A stretch of 64,000 bases of DNA from Citrobacter sp. (GCA_019415335.1 DXKH01000021.1:82074-146073), one strand, 5' to 3'. Counted from the stretch's first letter, positions 51,484 through 61,150 are shown. The notes: a model not told the origin generated them from the letters alone. Numbers and translations: made by a program.

Positions 51484-52101
51484 ATGAGTGAGTACAAACA
51501 TCCCCTGCGCGTTGGCGTAGGCGGCCCGGTCGGATCCGGTAAAACCGCCCTGCTGGAAGCGTTATGCAAAGCGATGCGCGACCGCTGGCAACTGGCGGTG
51601 GTCACCAACGATATCTACACCAAAGAGGATCAGCGGATTCTCACCGAAGCGGGTGCACTGGCGCCGGAACGCATTGTTGGTGTAGAAACCGGCGGCTGTC
51701 CGCACACCGCCATCCGCGAAGATGCCTCGATGAATCTGGCGGCGGTGGAAGCATTAAGCGAAAAATTCGGCAATCTGGATCTGATCTTTGTCGAGAGCGG
51801 TGGCGACAACCTGAGCGCCACCTTCAGCCCGGAACTGGCGGATCTGACGATCTACGTGATCGACGTCGCCGAAGGGGAAAAGATCCCGCGCAAAGGCGGA
51901 CCGGGGATCACCAAATCGGATTTCCTGGTGATCAACAAAACCGATCTCGCCCCCTATGTCGGCGCGTCGCTGGAGGTGATGGAGCGCGATACGTTGCGCA
52001 TGCGAGGCGATCGCCCGTGGACGTTTACTAATTTAAAAGCGGGTGACGGTCTGGCGACGATTATTGCGTTTCTGGAAGACAGAGGAATGCTGCGGGTGTA
52101 G
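51484..52101 (+). CDS. ureG: Urease GTPase UreG
   Basis: UreG is the GTPase that delivers nickel during urease maturation. The 205 aa carry the P-loop [12 protein letters not shown] (about 11-22), the metal-binding Cys-Pro-His in [13 protein letters not shown] (about 68-80), the FVESGGDN switch and the NKTD guanine motif (about 151). It is the last gene; no ureR, ureI or nickel transporter gene is present in the window. Confidence 0.98.
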   Translation: MSEYKHPLRVGVGGPVGSGKTALLEALCKAMRDRWQLAVVTNDIYTKEDQRILTEAGALAPERIVGVETGGCPHTAIREDASMNLAAVEALSEKFGNLDLIFVESGGDNLSATFSPELADLTIYVIDVAEGEKIPRKGGPGITKSDFLVINKTDLAPYVGASLEVMERDTLRMRGDRPWTFTNLKAGDGLATIIAFLEDRGMLRV

Positions 52102-52122
52102 TGCGGGTATAATGCGGTGTAT

Positions 52123-52222
52123 TGCCGGGTGGCGGCTTCGTCTGACCCGGCCTACGGTCTTGTCGATCCGGTAAACGCAGAGAATAGATTCATAGGCCCG
52201 GTAAGCGCTGCGCCACCGGGCA
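52123..52222. repeat. REP/BIME block after ureG
   Basis: Palindromic units TTGCCGGGTGGCGG...GACCCGGCCTACG and ATAGGCCCGGTAAGCGC...CCACCGGGCA sit between the convergent ureG and tsaD. Confidence 0.8.
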
Positions 52223-52235
52223 CCACAAACAACAC

Positions 52236-53249
52236 TTAAGCAGCAGGCAGTTCCGCCAATGGCCAGCGTGGACGCACGGTCACGCCAAGATCCGCCGTAG
52301 CGCCCGCTTTAAAGCGCACCATACCGGCATAGGCAATCATCGCCCCGTTATCGGTGCAAAATTCCGGACGGGCATAAAACACTTCACCACGGCGTTTTTG
52401 CATCATCTCCGCCAACTTCGCTCGCAGTGTGCGGTTGGCGCTGACGCCGCCCGCCATCACCAGGCGCTTAAAGCCGGTCTGATCCAGCGCGCGTTTACAC
52501 TTGATCATCAACGTATCCACCACCGCGTCTTCAAACGCCCGGGCGATATCGGCACGGGTTTGCTCATCGTCGCCGTTATTGCGGATCGTATTCGCCGCAA
52601 AGGTTTTCAGCCCGGAGAAGCTGAAATCCAGCCCCGGACGATCGGTCATGGGCCGCGGGAAAACAAAACGTCCAGCGGTGCCCTGCGACGCCATTTTCGA
52701 CAGCATCGGACCGCCAGGATAGTCAAGCCCCAGCAGTTTGGCGGTTTTATCGAATGCTTCACCGGCAGCATCATCAATCGATTCACCCAGCAGTTCATAC
52801 TCCCCGACGCCAGTCACGCTGATAAGCTGGGTATGTCCCCCCGACACCAACAGCGCCACGAAGGGGAATTCCGGCGGGTTATCTTCCAGCATTGGTGCCA
52901 ACAGGTGCCCTTCCATGTGGTGTACCGGGATAGCGGGCACATTCCACGCAAACGCCAGCGAACGACCGACGGTTGCGCCGACCAGCAGCGCGCCAACCAG
53001 ACCCGGTCCTGCGGTATACGCCACCGCATCGATCTCTTTTGCACTCAGTCCCGCCTCTTTCAGCGCCGCCTGGATCAACGGCACCGTTTTGCGGACATGA
53101 TCGCGGGAGGCCAGTTCAGGCACGACTCCGCCGTAGTCAGCATGTAATTTCACCTGACTATACAATTGGTTGGCTAACAGACCTTTTTCGTCGTCGTAAA
53201 TGGCGATGCCGGTTTCATCGCAGGATGTTTCAATTCCCAGTACACGCAT
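52236..53249 (-). CDS. tsaD: tRNA N6-threonylcarbamoyladenosine transferase subunit TsaD
   Basis: TsaD is the catalytic subunit of the t6A tRNA-modification complex. The 337 aa match E. coli (YgjD/Gcp). The ASKHA ATPase fold shows the metal-binding HHMEGH motif (about 111), [10 protein letters not shown] (about 132) and [11 protein letters not shown] (about 268). It is divergent from rpsU across 227 bases, an ancient arrangement. Confidence 0.98.
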   Translation of the reverse strand: MRVLGIETSCDETGIAIYDDEKGLLANQLYSQVKLHADYGGVVPELASRDHVRKTVPLIQAALKEAGLSAKEIDAVAYTAGPGLVGALLVGATVGRSLAFAWNVPAIPVHHMEGHLLAPMLEDNPPEFPFVALLVSGGHTQLISVTGVGEYELLGESIDDAAGEAFDKTAKLLGLDYPGGPMLSKMASQGTAGRFVFPRPMTDRPGLDFSFSGLKTFAANTIRNNGDDEQTRADIARAFEDAVVDTLMIKCKRALDQTGFKRLVMAGGVSANRTLRAKLAEMMQKRRGEVFYARPEFCTDNGAMIAYAGMVRFKAGATADLGVTVRPRWPLAELPAA

Positions 53250-53329
53250 GACTTGTTTCTACCTCACTTTATTACCGCGCAGTGTAGGTCGAATGCGGGT
53301 AGATGTATACCCTCACTCCCGATTTCGTG

Positions 53330-53335
53330 TATACT
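53330..53335 (+). promoter_or_regulatory. Candidate -10 element of the rpsU operon
   Basis: TGTG followed by TATACT is an extended -10-like hexamer about 140 bases upstream of rpsU. The tsaD-rpsU gap is where the macromolecular synthesis operon promoters lie in E. coli. A -35 partner is not clear. Confidence 0.4.
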
Positions 53336-53437
53336 CTCCCCCCTTATAAAAGTCCCTTTCAAAATCGCATCGGTGCTTTACAAAGCAGCAGCAATTGCAG
53401 TAAAATTCCGCACCATTTTGAAATAAGCTGGCGCTGA

Positions 53438-53692
<255 letters not shown>

Positions 53693-53741
53693 TCTCTGTC
53701 GGGGGCTGAGGCTCTCGATTCAGACCGAGTTGTAGTTGTAA

Positions 53742-53776
53742 GGCCGTGCTTCCGAAAGGAATGCGCGGCTTATTTT
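53742..53776 (+). terminator. Partial terminator T1 between rpsU and dnaG
   Basis: GGCCGTGCTTCC-GAAA-GGAATGCGCGGC is followed by TTATTTTCG. It corresponds in place to the E. coli T1 attenuator that lowers dnaG transcription relative to rpsU. Confidence 0.8.
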
Positions 53777-53782
53777 CGTTTA

Positions 53783-53905
53783 TATACGTCATCATTCAAG
53801 CTGCCTCTGCGTTGGCTGCGCTCGCTCACCCCAGTCACGTACTGATGTACGTTCCTGAGGATTCGCTCTTTTGCCGCCTTGATGCAACCTGAATGATTTT
53901 GTGTA
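53783..53905. repeat. ERIC element in the dnaG leader
   Basis: This is a 123-bp element with inverted ends (TATACGTCATCATTCAAGC and its mirror CCTGAATGATTTTGTGTA) and the reversed ERIC core CTCACCCCAGTCACGTACT...TACGTTCCTGAGGATTC. It lies between the T1 hairpin and the dnaG start, and so is transcribed as part of the dnaG leader. Confidence 0.88.
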
Positions 53906-53931
53906 TGAGTCATAAAAAATAAACGGGGCAT

Positions 53932-55677
53932 ATGGCTGGACGAATCCCACGCGTATTTATCAATGACCTGCTGGCAAGAACCGACATCGTCGATCTCATC
54001 GACGCGCGGGTAAAGCTGAAAAAGCAGGGCAAAAATTATCACGCGTGCTGTCCGTTCCATAACGAAAAAACCCCCTCTTTCACCGTAAACGGTGAGAAAC
54101 AGTTTTATCACTGCTTTGGATGCGGCGCGCACGGCAACGCTATCGACTTCCTGATGAACTACGACAAGCTCGAGTTCGTGGAAACCGTCGAAGAGTTGGC
54201 AGCCATGCACAATCTTGACGTCCCGTTTGAAGCAGGCACAGGCCCCAGTCAGATAGAGCGCCATCAACGGCAAAGCCTTTATCAACTGATGGATGGTCTG
54301 AACACGTTTTATCAGCAATCTCTGATGCAACCCGCCGCTACCCCTGCGCGCCAGTATCTGGAAAAGCGAGGACTCAGTAGTGAAGTGATCGCGCGTTTTG
54401 CTATTGGCTTTGCGCCCCCCGGCTGGGACAACGTCCTGAAACGGTTTGGCGGCAATAGTGAAAATCGCCAGTCGCTGGTGGATGCGGGCATGTTGGTCAC
54501 CAACGATCAGGGACGCAGTTACGATCGTTTCCGCGAACGGGTGATGTTCCCCATCCGCGACAAGCGTGGCCGGGTGATAGGTTTTGGTGGACGCGTGCTG
54601 GGCGATGCCCTGCCGAAGTACCTTAACTCCCCGGAAACCGATATTTTCCATAAGGGCCGCCAGCTGTATGGCCTTTATGAAGCGCAGCAGGATAACGCCG
54701 ATCCGCAACGTCTCTTAGTGGTGGAAGGCTATATGGATGTGGTGGCGCTGGCGCAGTATGGCATTAACTATGCCGTGGCTTCGCTGGGCACTTCAACCAC
54801 CGCCGATCACATCCAGCTTCTGTTTCGCGCCACGAACAACGTCATTTGCTGTTATGACGGTGACCGGGCAGGACGAGACGCCGCCTGGCGCGCGCTGGAA
54901 ACCGCGCTGCCGTACATGACGGATGGTCGTCAGCTACGTTTTATGTTTTTACCTGATGGCGAAGACCCCGATACGCTGGTGCGTAAAGAGGGAAAAGAGG
55001 CATTCGAAGCCCGGATGGAGCAGGCCCTGCCGCTCTCCGCGTTTTTGTTTAATAGCCTGCTGCCGCAGGTGGACCTGAGCACCCCGGACGGACGTGCGCA
55101 GTTGAGTACGCTGGCGCTGCCGCTCATCACACAGGTACCGGGTGAAACGTTGCGCATTTATCTGCGCCAGGAATTGGGTAACAAGCTTGGCATTCTGGAT
55201 GACAGCCAGCTTGAACGATTGATGCCAAAATTGTCCGAAAGTGGGGCTTCCCGACCCGCTCCGCAGCTAAAACGCACGACCATGCGTATACTGATAGGAC
55301 TGCTGGTGCAAAATCCGGAACTGGCGCCGATGGTGCCGCCACTAAGTGGTCTGGATCAGAATAAACTGCCCGGACTTGGCTTATTCGCCGAACTGGTCAA
55401 CACTTGTTTGTCCCAGCCAGGGCTCACTACCGGACAGCTGTTAGAACACTATCGTGGCACAAATGATGCGGCCACCCTTGAAAAACTGTCGATGTGGGAC
55501 GATATAGCAGATAAGGATATTGCTGAAAAAACCTTCACCGACTCACTCAACCATATGTTTGATTCGATGCTTGAGCTGCGCCAGGAAGAGCTAATCGCCC
55601 GCGAGCGCACACACGGTTTAAGCAGCGAAGAACGCCGGGAACTCTGGACGTTGAACCAGGAACTGGCGAAGAAATAA
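53932..55677 (+). CDS. dnaG: DNA primase DnaG
   Basis: DnaG makes RNA primers at the replication fork. The 581 aa match E. coli. The zinc-binding domain (ACCPFHNEKTPS with FYHCFGCGAHG, about 40-66) comes first. The TOPRIM catalytic core follows (VVEGYMDV near 264 and YDGDRAGRDAA near 308). The C-terminal helical domain binds DnaB. It is flanked on both sides by ERIC-type repeats. Confidence 0.98.
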   Translation: MAGRIPRVFINDLLARTDIVDLIDARVKLKKQGKNYHACCPFHNEKTPSFTVNGEKQFYHCFGCGAHGNAIDFLMNYDKLEFVETVEELAAMHNLDVPFEAGTGPSQIERHQRQSLYQLMDGLNTFYQQSLMQPAATPARQYLEKRGLSSEVIARFAIGFAPPGWDNVLKRFGGNSENRQSLVDAGMLVTNDQGRSYDRFRERVMFPIRDKRGRVIGFGGRVLGDALPKYLNSPETDIFHKGRQLYGLYEAQQDNADPQRLLVVEGYMDVVALAQYGINYAVASLGTSTTADHIQLLFRATNNVICCYDGDRAGRDAAWRALETALPYMTDGRQLRFMFLPDGEDPDTLVRKEGKEAFEARMEQALPLSAFLFNSLLPQVDLSTPDGRAQLSTLALPLITQVPGETLRIYLRQELGNKLGILDDSQLERLMPKLSESGASRPAPQLKRTTMRILIGLLVQNPELAPMVPPLSGLDQNKLPGLGLFAELVNTCLSQPGLTTGQLLEHYRGTNDAATLEKLSMWDDIADKDIAEKTFTDSLNHMFDSMLELRQEELIARERTHGLSSEERRELWTLNQELAKK

Positions 55678-55689
55678 TTGAAACAGACA

Positions 55690-55760
55690 AAATCATTCGA
55701 GTTGTATCAAGGCAGCAAGAGAATGCCGCGAACGCAGAGACAACTTGAAGGATGAAGTAT
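55690..55760. repeat. Short ERIC-like element between dnaG and rpoD
   Basis: AAATCATTCGAGTTGT at one end mirrors ACAACTTGAAGGATGAAGTAT at the other. The ~30-base middle (ATCAAGGCAGCAAGAG...CGAACGCAGAG) is ERIC-like with the central arms deleted. It is about 70 bp against the usual ~127. Confidence 0.75.
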
Positions 55761-55910
55761 TTAACGGCTTAAGTGCCGAATAGCGATCGGGAAGCCCCCG
55801 ACAGCCGCACTGAGAGGCAGCGGCACAAATATAAGTACGCCCTCGCTTTAAATGTTGGCAGCAACGGCTTGCTGACGCTAATCAAACGAATTAAGTGTGG
55901 ATACCGTCTT

Positions 55911-57755
55911 ATGGAGCAAAACCCGCAGTCACAGCTGAAGCTTCTTGTCACCCGTGGTAAGGAGCAAGGCTATCTGACCTATGCCGAGGTCAATGACCAT
56001 CTGCCGGAAGATATCGTCGATTCAGATCAGATTGAAGATATCATCCAAATGATCAACGACATGGGTATTCAGGTGATGGAAGAAGCACCGGATGCCGATG
56101 ATCTGCTGCTTGCTGAAAACACCACCAGTACCGACGAAGACGCGGAAGAAGCGGCTGCGCAAGTTCTGTCCAGCGTAGAGTCTGAAATCGGTCGAACCAC
56201 TGACCCGGTTCGCATGTACATGCGTGAAATGGGTACCGTTGAACTGTTGACCCGCGAAGGCGAAATCGATATCGCGAAACGCATCGAAGACGGGATCAAC
56301 CAGGTTCAGTGCTCCGTTGCTGAATATCCAGAAGCCATTACCTATCTGCTTGAGCAATACGATCGTGTTGAGGCTGAAGAAGCCCGTCTGTCCGATCTGA
56401 TCACCGGTTTTGTCGATCCGAACGCGGAAGAAGATATGGCCCCTACCGCCACTCACGTCGGCTCTGAGTTATCTCAGGAAGACATGGATGACGATGAGGA
56501 CGAAGACGAAGAAGAAGACGACGACAGCAGCGATGACGACAACAGCATCGACCCTGAGCTGGCACGCGAGAAGTTCGGTGAACTGCGTACGCAGTACGAA
56601 GTCACGCGTGACACCATCAAAGCGAAAGGTCGTAGCCACGCCGATGCCCAGGCTGAAATCCTGAAGCTGTCTGAAGTATTCAAGCAGTTCCGTCTGGTAC
56701 CGAAGCAGTTCGACTACCTCGTGAACAGCATGCGCGTCATGATGGACAGGGTTCGTACCCAGGAACGTCTGATCATGAAGCTCTGCGTTGAGCAGTGCAA
56801 AATGCCGAAGAAGAACTTCATCACCCTGTTCACCGGCAACGAGACCAGCGAAACCTGGTTCAACGCGGCTATCGCGATGAACAAGCCGTGGTCTGAAAAA
56901 CTGCACGATGTGGCAGATGACGTTCACCGCGGTCTACAGAAGCTTAAACAGATCGAAGAAGAGACCGGCCTGACTATTGAGCAGGTTAAAGACATCAACC
57001 GTCGTATGTCCATCGGCGAAGCGAAAGCGCGTCGTGCGAAAAAAGAGATGGTTGAAGCCAACTTACGTCTGGTTATCTCTATCGCCAAGAAATACACCAA
57101 CCGTGGTCTGCAGTTCCTGGATCTGATTCAGGAAGGCAACATCGGTCTGATGAAAGCGGTCGATAAGTTTGAATACCGTCGTGGTTACAAGTTCTCCACC
57201 TACGCAACCTGGTGGATCCGTCAGGCGATCACCCGCTCTATCGCGGATCAGGCGCGCACCATCCGTATTCCGGTGCATATGATTGAGACGATCAACAAGC
57301 TCAACCGTATCTCCCGCCAGATGCTGCAAGAGATGGGTCGCGAGCCGACGCCGGAAGAACTGGCTGAACGCATGCTGATGCCGGAAGACAAGATCCGTAA
57401 AGTGCTGAAGATCGCCAAAGAGCCGATCTCCATGGAAACCCCGATCGGTGACGATGAAGATTCGCATCTGGGTGATTTCATCGAGGATACCACCCTCGAG
57501 CTGCCGCTGGATTCTGCGACCACCGAAAGCCTGCGTGCGGCAACGCACGACGTGCTGGCCGGTTTGACCGCTCGTGAAGCGAAAGTCCTGCGTATGCGTT
57601 TCGGTATCGATATGAACACCGACCACACGCTGGAAGAAGTGGGTAAACAGTTTGACGTTACCCGTGAACGTATCCGTCAGATCGAAGCGAAGGCGCTGCG
57701 TAAACTGCGTCACCCGAGCCGTTCTGAAGTCCTGCGTAGCTTCCTGGACGATTAA
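55911..57755 (+). CDS. rpoD: RNA polymerase primary sigma factor RpoD (sigma-70)
   Basis: Sigma-70 directs RNA polymerase to housekeeping promoters. The ATG at 55911 ([13 protein letters not shown]) gives 614 aa (E. coli 613); an upstream in-frame start at 55773 has no family support. Region 1.1, an acidic stretch near residue 190-210 ([18 protein letters not shown]), region 2.4 ([14 protein letters not shown]) and the region 4.2 helix-turn-helix ([19 protein letters not shown]) are intact. As in E. coli there is little Shine-Dalgarno sequence. Confidence 0.99.
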   Translation: MEQNPQSQLKLLVTRGKEQGYLTYAEVNDHLPEDIVDSDQIEDIIQMINDMGIQVMEEAPDADDLLLAENTTSTDEDAEEAAAQVLSSVESEIGRTTDPVRMYMREMGTVELLTREGEIDIAKRIEDGINQVQCSVAEYPEAITYLLEQYDRVEAEEARLSDLITGFVDPNAEEDMAPTATHVGSELSQEDMDDDEDEDEEEDDDSSDDDNSIDPELAREKFGELRTQYEVTRDTIKAKGRSHADAQAEILKLSEVFKQFRLVPKQFDYLVNSMRVMMDRVRTQERLIMKLCVEQCKMPKKNFITLFTGNETSETWFNAAIAMNKPWSEKLHDVADDVHRGLQKLKQIEEETGLTIEQVKDINRRMSIGEAKARRAKKEMVEANLRLVISIAKKYTNRGLQFLDLIQEGNIGLMKAVDKFEYRRGYKFSTYATWWIRQAITRSIADQARTIRIPVHMIETINKLNRISRQMLQEMGREPTPEELAERMLMPEDKIRKVLKIAKEPISMETPIGDDEDSHLGDFIEDTTLELPLDSATTESLRAATHDVLAGLTAREAKVLRMRFGIDMNTDHTLEEVGKQFDVTRERIRQIEAKALRKLRHPSRSEVLRSFLDD

Positions 57756-57773
57756 TCCCATCGCATAAACAGC

Positions 57774-57803
57774 AAACGCCACCTTCCCGGTGGCGTTTTT
57801 TTT
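57774..57803 (+). terminator. rpoD terminator
   Basis: AAACGCCACC-TTCC-CGGTGGCGTTT with a run of eight T residues ends the operon. It overlaps the last codon of the convergent mug gene. Confidence 0.93.
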
Positions 57804-58308
57804 ACATTCCGCGCACGATCAAGGCCTCATCCAGTTCCCTGAAGGCTTCCACCAGTTTATCCAGGGTAATACGGCTCAATCCGCTGGTATTCGGCAACAC
57901 CCACACCTGCGTTGCGCCAATCGTTATACTCTGCTTTCCCCACTGTACGCCGCGCTGACTAAAACCTTGTTCAAACGCCTGCTTACCCAGAATCGCCAGG
58001 GCAAGCGGTTGGTACTGCGCAATCTTAGCAATCAGGCTACGTCCACCGTCGTGCAGCTCCTTACGCGAAACTTCATTGGCTTGCACCGTCGGTCTGTCGA
58101 CCAGTTTGGTCACGCCACAGCGAAAATCCAGCAGATGATCTGCCTCTTCCGGTTTGAGCTGGCGATCGGTAAAGCCAGCCTGATGAATCACCTTCCAGAA
58201 ACGGTTTGCCGGATGCGCGAACGGAAACCCCGTCCCGGCAGAAGAAAGACCCGGATTGATGCCGCAGAACACGACCCGCAGCCCCGGCGCTAAAATGTCC
58301 TTAACCAT
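57802..58308 (-). CDS. mug: G/U mismatch-specific uracil-DNA glycosylase Mug
   Basis: Mug removes uracil and 3,N4-ethenocytosine opposite guanine. The ATG at 58308 gives 168 aa, as in E. coli. The family active-site motif [23 protein letters not shown] (starting near residue 16) and the DNA-intercalating NTSGLSR loop (about 140) are present. It is convergent with rpoD. Confidence 0.96.
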   Translation of the reverse strand: MVKDILAPGLRVVFCGINPGLSSAGTGFPFAHPANRFWKVIHQAGFTDRQLKPEEADHLLDFRCGVTKLVDRPTVQANEVSRKELHDGGRSLIAKIAQYQPLALAILGKQAFEQGFSQRGVQWGKQSITIGATQVWVLPNTSGLSRITLDKLVEAFRELDEALIVRGM

Positions 58309-58434
58309 GATGACTCCACTACATGACATCGTAGGGAAAAGTATAACGGATTGAAAATACGTTGTTTAATAAAACAGCATACGTACGGTTATGGCTGGAT
58401 TGCGCGCAGGAGTTACTTTATAATTCACCGCCAC

Positions 58435-58510
58435 GGCCCCTTAGCTCAGTGGTTAGAGCAGGCGACTCATAATCGCTTGGTCGCTGGTTCAAGTCCAGCA
58501 GGGGCCACCA
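58435..58510 (+). tRNA. ileX: tRNA-Ile2 (anticodon CAT, lysidine-modified)
   Basis: A 76-nt cloverleaf matching E. coli ileX: acceptor GGCCCCT/AGGGGCC with encoded CCA, D-arm TTAGCTCAGTGGTTAGAGC, anticodon CAT, and T-arm CTGGTTCAAGTCCAG. The anticodon C is expected to be changed to lysidine by TilS so that the tRNA reads AUA. Its 3' end is a typical site for island integration, and foreign-looking DNA starts right after it. Confidence 0.97.
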
Positions 58511-58539
58511 AATTTTAGCTTTAAAATCATATAATTAAG

Positions 58540-58563
58540 CCACTCGAAAGAGTGGATTTTTTG
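58540..58563 (+). terminator. ileX terminator
   Basis: CCACTC-GAAA-GAGTGG followed by ATTTTTTG lies 30 bases after the tRNA, an intrinsic terminator. Confidence 0.85.
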
Positions 58564-58579
58564 TTACCCTCATTGCCAC

Positions 58580-58597
58580 TGTCCCCTTTTTGTCCCC
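58580..58597 (+). promoter_or_regulatory. Twin TGTCCCC repeats beside ileX (possible integrase arm sites)
   Basis: TGTCCCC occurs at 58580-58586 and again at 58591-58597, 11 bases apart, within 90 bases of the tRNA 3' end. GGGGACA/TGTCCCC pairs of this kind occur near the attachment sites of P4-type integrases. This is an inference from motif and place. No integrase gene is seen nearby. Confidence 0.45.
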
Positions 58598-58811
58598 TGA
58601 CTCCAAGAATGTCGTTCGCAAAGAGCTGCCCAAAAGCTGTTTCGCCCTAGTAGATGGATAAAGTAAAAACTACATAAAGATTTTTTTTTGCAGAAATGCA
58701 GTGTTTAAAGGTACAAGGAAAATCTTTGTAGCGTTCAAAAAACACTCAAAAGTGGGCGGGAAAATATTTAGAGGAAAGAAAAATCATTGATGATCTAGCA
58801 AATGGGGTAAT
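58598..58811. other. AT-rich non-coding stretch after the tRNA
   Basis: From the TGTCCCC repeats to the next terminator I see no convincing gene. The stretch includes a T9 tract near 58680. It probably represents the left junction of the island. Confidence 0.5.
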
Positions 58812-58840
58812 ACAAAAGCCTGGAAGATTACCTCCAGGCC
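58812..58840 (-). terminator. Terminator of the kinase/HIRAN operon
   Basis: On the minus strand GCCTGGAGG-TAAT-CTTCCAGGC is followed by TTTTGTATT, just after the HIRAN gene stop. Confidence 0.8.
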
Positions 58841-58846
58841 AGAGAT

Positions 58847-59587
58847 CTAAACAACAGGAAGAAACTCTTCCTGCATGCACATCCGATCAACATATGCTGT
58901 TGATACTTTGCCAGAAACTTTGCAAAGCAATCTGTAATTATGAGGTGCATCATCGCTAATGCGCTCTACGCTTAGATTGATAGACGATACTTCATCAAGC
59001 AGCATACTTCTAATATCACGAGCAAAGTATCGAGGACAGTAGCCTACAATCTCCGCCGGACTATCAGCCCTAATAATCACAGCAGCGCTGTCATAGCTGT
59101 TTTGGACATCCAAACAGAGGCGTAAGCTATCACCTGGTTTTAATCCAGAAACACGCTCGTTTGCAGATGTCGGCATGTAACCTAAACCATGGGCAAAAAA
59201 GAAATGATCGAACTCACCATCCTGCCCAATCTCAATACGCTTGAACATTTGTAACTGGTCAGTACTACGCATGCCTCCCGAACGGGCGAGGATTTCAATA
59301 GGTTCAGCACTTACTCCCTCAAGACCTAGCCAGCTGATAAATTTAGGATATTCTGGTCTACGAGGTGACAAGAGCCTATTTTTAAATAATGGGAATAACT
59401 CTTCAGACACATATGTCTCAGTGACATCATTCATCCCACTAAATTTGGTGAATTTTGGGGAAGTTAAAGCACCTTTGGTGTAATTGAAGACATATTCAGA
59501 TTTACGCGCTTGTAAATTCCCCACGACATGCCAGTCATGGGTGTCAGGTGCCTGCCATGCAACATATACGGAGTCATTACGATTCAT
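58847..59587 (-). CDS. HIRAN-domain protein with HipA N-terminal-like region
   Basis: The ATG at 59587 (AAAAGG about 10 bases upstream) gives 246 aa. Residues ~5-115 resemble the N-terminal subdomain of HipA: VGNLQARKSEYVFNY, then LFPLFKNRLLSPRRPEYPKF, then ILARSGGMRSTD. Residues ~130-230 look like a HIRAN domain: GLKPGDSLRLCLDVQNSYDSAAVII followed by IVGYCPRYFARDI. HIRAN modules bind DNA ends or single strands in helicase/nuclease proteins. It overlaps the upstream kinase gene by 11 bases. The module calls are by eye. It may be a partner or antitoxin of the kinase, as HipS is for HipT. Confidence 0.78.
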   Translation of the reverse strand: MNRNDSVYVAWQAPDTHDWHVVGNLQARKSEYVFNYTKGALTSPKFTKFSGMNDVTETYVSEELFPLFKNRLLSPRRPEYPKFISWLGLEGVSAEPIEILARSGGMRSTDQLQMFKRIEIGQDGEFDHFFFAHGLGYMPTSANERVSGLKPGDSLRLCLDVQNSYDSAAVIIRADSPAEIVGYCPRYFARDIRSMLLDEVSSINLSVERISDDAPHNYRLLCKVSGKVSTAYVDRMCMQEEFLPVV

Positions 59588-60512
59588 CTTCAAGTAACCT
59601 TTTTCGATTTTCTAGAACCATTTTAACTGCAAAAGTACGAGCCACCTCACTAATGCAGTTTGCTGGAACATCATTAAACACACCAACAATGGCCTCTTCT
59701 GTCAGTGCAGCTAGTCGACTCAGCCAATGCTCTCTTGCTAACGGTCTATCTGAGACAGCTAGTTTGAATGCATCAACTGTAGACAATGGCTTTTTATCTG
59801 TCTTAAGTTTGAAAAGCTCGGATCTAGCCTTACGTACAAAAGTTGAGACTTGCCGATTGCGATCTTTCGAGACAAGACGCTCTTCCCTTTCAACATCAAG
59901 CATTTCACGCCCTAAACTGGCGGCATGGTCGTATGTTGGACACAACATTCTCTCGCCGGTCTCATTGTTGAGCATAATCGCCCAGTTTTCATGGTGACGA
60001 TCTTGATTGCTGATCAATGCATCAAGCATTAGGTAACCGCAAAAGACATCTCCTGCGTTCAGTCCTGCTAAATCATAATCGCTCTCAGGAGGAAGAATGC
60101 GCTCATTATCATTATCAAGACATCCTAATACGCGAGTAACGGTATGTTCCTTAACCCTAACGGCCTTCTCTCCAGGCGGTAAGGGCTGAGGATAATCCGC
60201 TGTGGTGGTGTGTAGAACCTCATTTCCCATGACCATGCGATAACAGAAGGGGATCATATTCGGTGAAATCACACCAAATCGCCCATCGGTCAAAGCTAAC
60301 TCATATTCAGCATGTGGGATGCCGAGCAAGTGGCAAAGTTCCGCAGCACATTTCTCAGACCAATGTTCCCCAGTTCCTGCTCTTGAAAACTTGAAAAGCC
60401 ACTGCCCTGTTTCCGCGCCCATATATGAAAACCAGAATTTTTCCTTAGTTCCTAGTTGCTCAAGATCACTGGCTACGACAGGAGCTAGGATTTCTAACTG
60501 GTACTGAGCCAT
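59577..60512 (-). CDS. HipA-like Ser/Thr kinase (C-terminal HipA fold only)
   Basis: The frame opens at 60785, but the ATG at 60512 has AGGGAAG about 5 bases upstream and places the conserved LGTKEKFWF motif near the start (311 aa). HipA-type kinase features, by my numbering: Lys41 in WLFKFSRAGTGEHWSEKC, the catalytic loop NQDRHHENW (Asp171, Asn176) and the metal motif PTYDHAASLG (Asp195). The HipA N-terminal subdomain is missing here and is carried by the next gene. No small HipB-like HTH gene lies upstream. The target is unknown. Confidence 0.82.
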   Translation of the reverse strand: MAQYQLEILAPVVASDLEQLGTKEKFWFSYMGAETGQWLFKFSRAGTGEHWSEKCAAELCHLLGIPHAEYELALTDGRFGVISPNMIPFCYRMVMGNEVLHTTTADYPQPLPPGEKAVRVKEHTVTRVLGCLDNDNERILPPESDYDLAGLNAGDVFCGYLMLDALISNQDRHHENWAIMLNNETGERMLCPTYDHAASLGREMLDVEREERLVSKDRNRQVSTFVRKARSELFKLKTDKKPLSTVDAFKLAVSDRPLAREHWLSRLAALTEEAIVGVFNDVPANCISEVARTFAVKMVLENRKRLLEDES

Positions 60513-61150
60513 TGGTCTTCCCTGTTTGAATGCATAAAGTACTGTCATTGTACTCATGCCGTCCAGGGTAACGCTATAACTTGTAAAAAACATTACCACA
60601 ATACTGTGATTATATCCAGTTACCTTATACCTATCTCTTTGATAGCGATTCTCAATTGTATTTTTCAGATTGAGAAAAACTTCAGTTTTAAAGAACCTAC
60701 AGTATCCTTTCAAACCGCACCAGCTAAGGCTCTCAGGGTTTTTCTTTGTATATTTCCCTCGCGATTTTTGATCTTCCAGACCCACAGAAAAATCAAAATC
60801 CCCTTACTAATCTGTTAGTTGTGTTTTTCTTTAGATCCTCCACCGATCCTTTTCACTGAAAAATACTGAAATTCTTTTCAACCTTTTCAGTTCTGGATTT
60901 CTGTGAAGCCGCCAGCACTGGCGCACCTAGCGGTCTGGTTTGTAGAAAAATAAAACTGAAAAATTTTTATGATCCAAAAACCGCAGGCGGGTGCGGTGTA
61001 GCGCCGTTTTTGTCCGCGAAAGATTTATTTTGTCGGTGCATCGCTGCGCCAGCGCAGCGCCATGCGCACGATCTTTTATGTATGTTGCGTTGGGTTAATT
61101 TGTTGTCCGAAGTGCTGAGAAGGCGTTCTGCTGCGTCTGAGGAAGGGTAT
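60513..61150. other. Non-coding stretch of the island with several short palindromes
   Basis: I find no convincing gene in these ~640 bases. The left half is AT-rich, with repeated ACTGAAA-type motifs (around 60855-60890 and 60955). The right half turns GC-richer. Short dyads include CGCCAG-CA-CTGGCG (60911-60924) and CGCTGCGC-CA-GCGCAGCG (61042-61059). It could hold a structured RNA or be decayed phage or mobile DNA. Confidence 0.4.

Noticed and set aside
60513..60785. N-terminal extension of the HipA-like kinase up to 60785
   Set aside because: The extra ~90 residues do not look like a HipA domain and the frame lacks a ribosome site there; the ATG at 60512 has both a ribosome site and the conserved LGTKEKFW start.
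60606..60818. A 70-codon frame upstream of the kinase as a possible antitoxin
   Set aside because: It is on the opposite strand, overlaps the kinase leader, lacks a ribosome site and shows no helix-turn-helix.
60513..61150. Retron (msr-msd RNA)
   Set aside because: The stretch has short dyads, but no reverse transcriptase gene is adjacent and no a1/a2 flanking repeat pair is recognisable.
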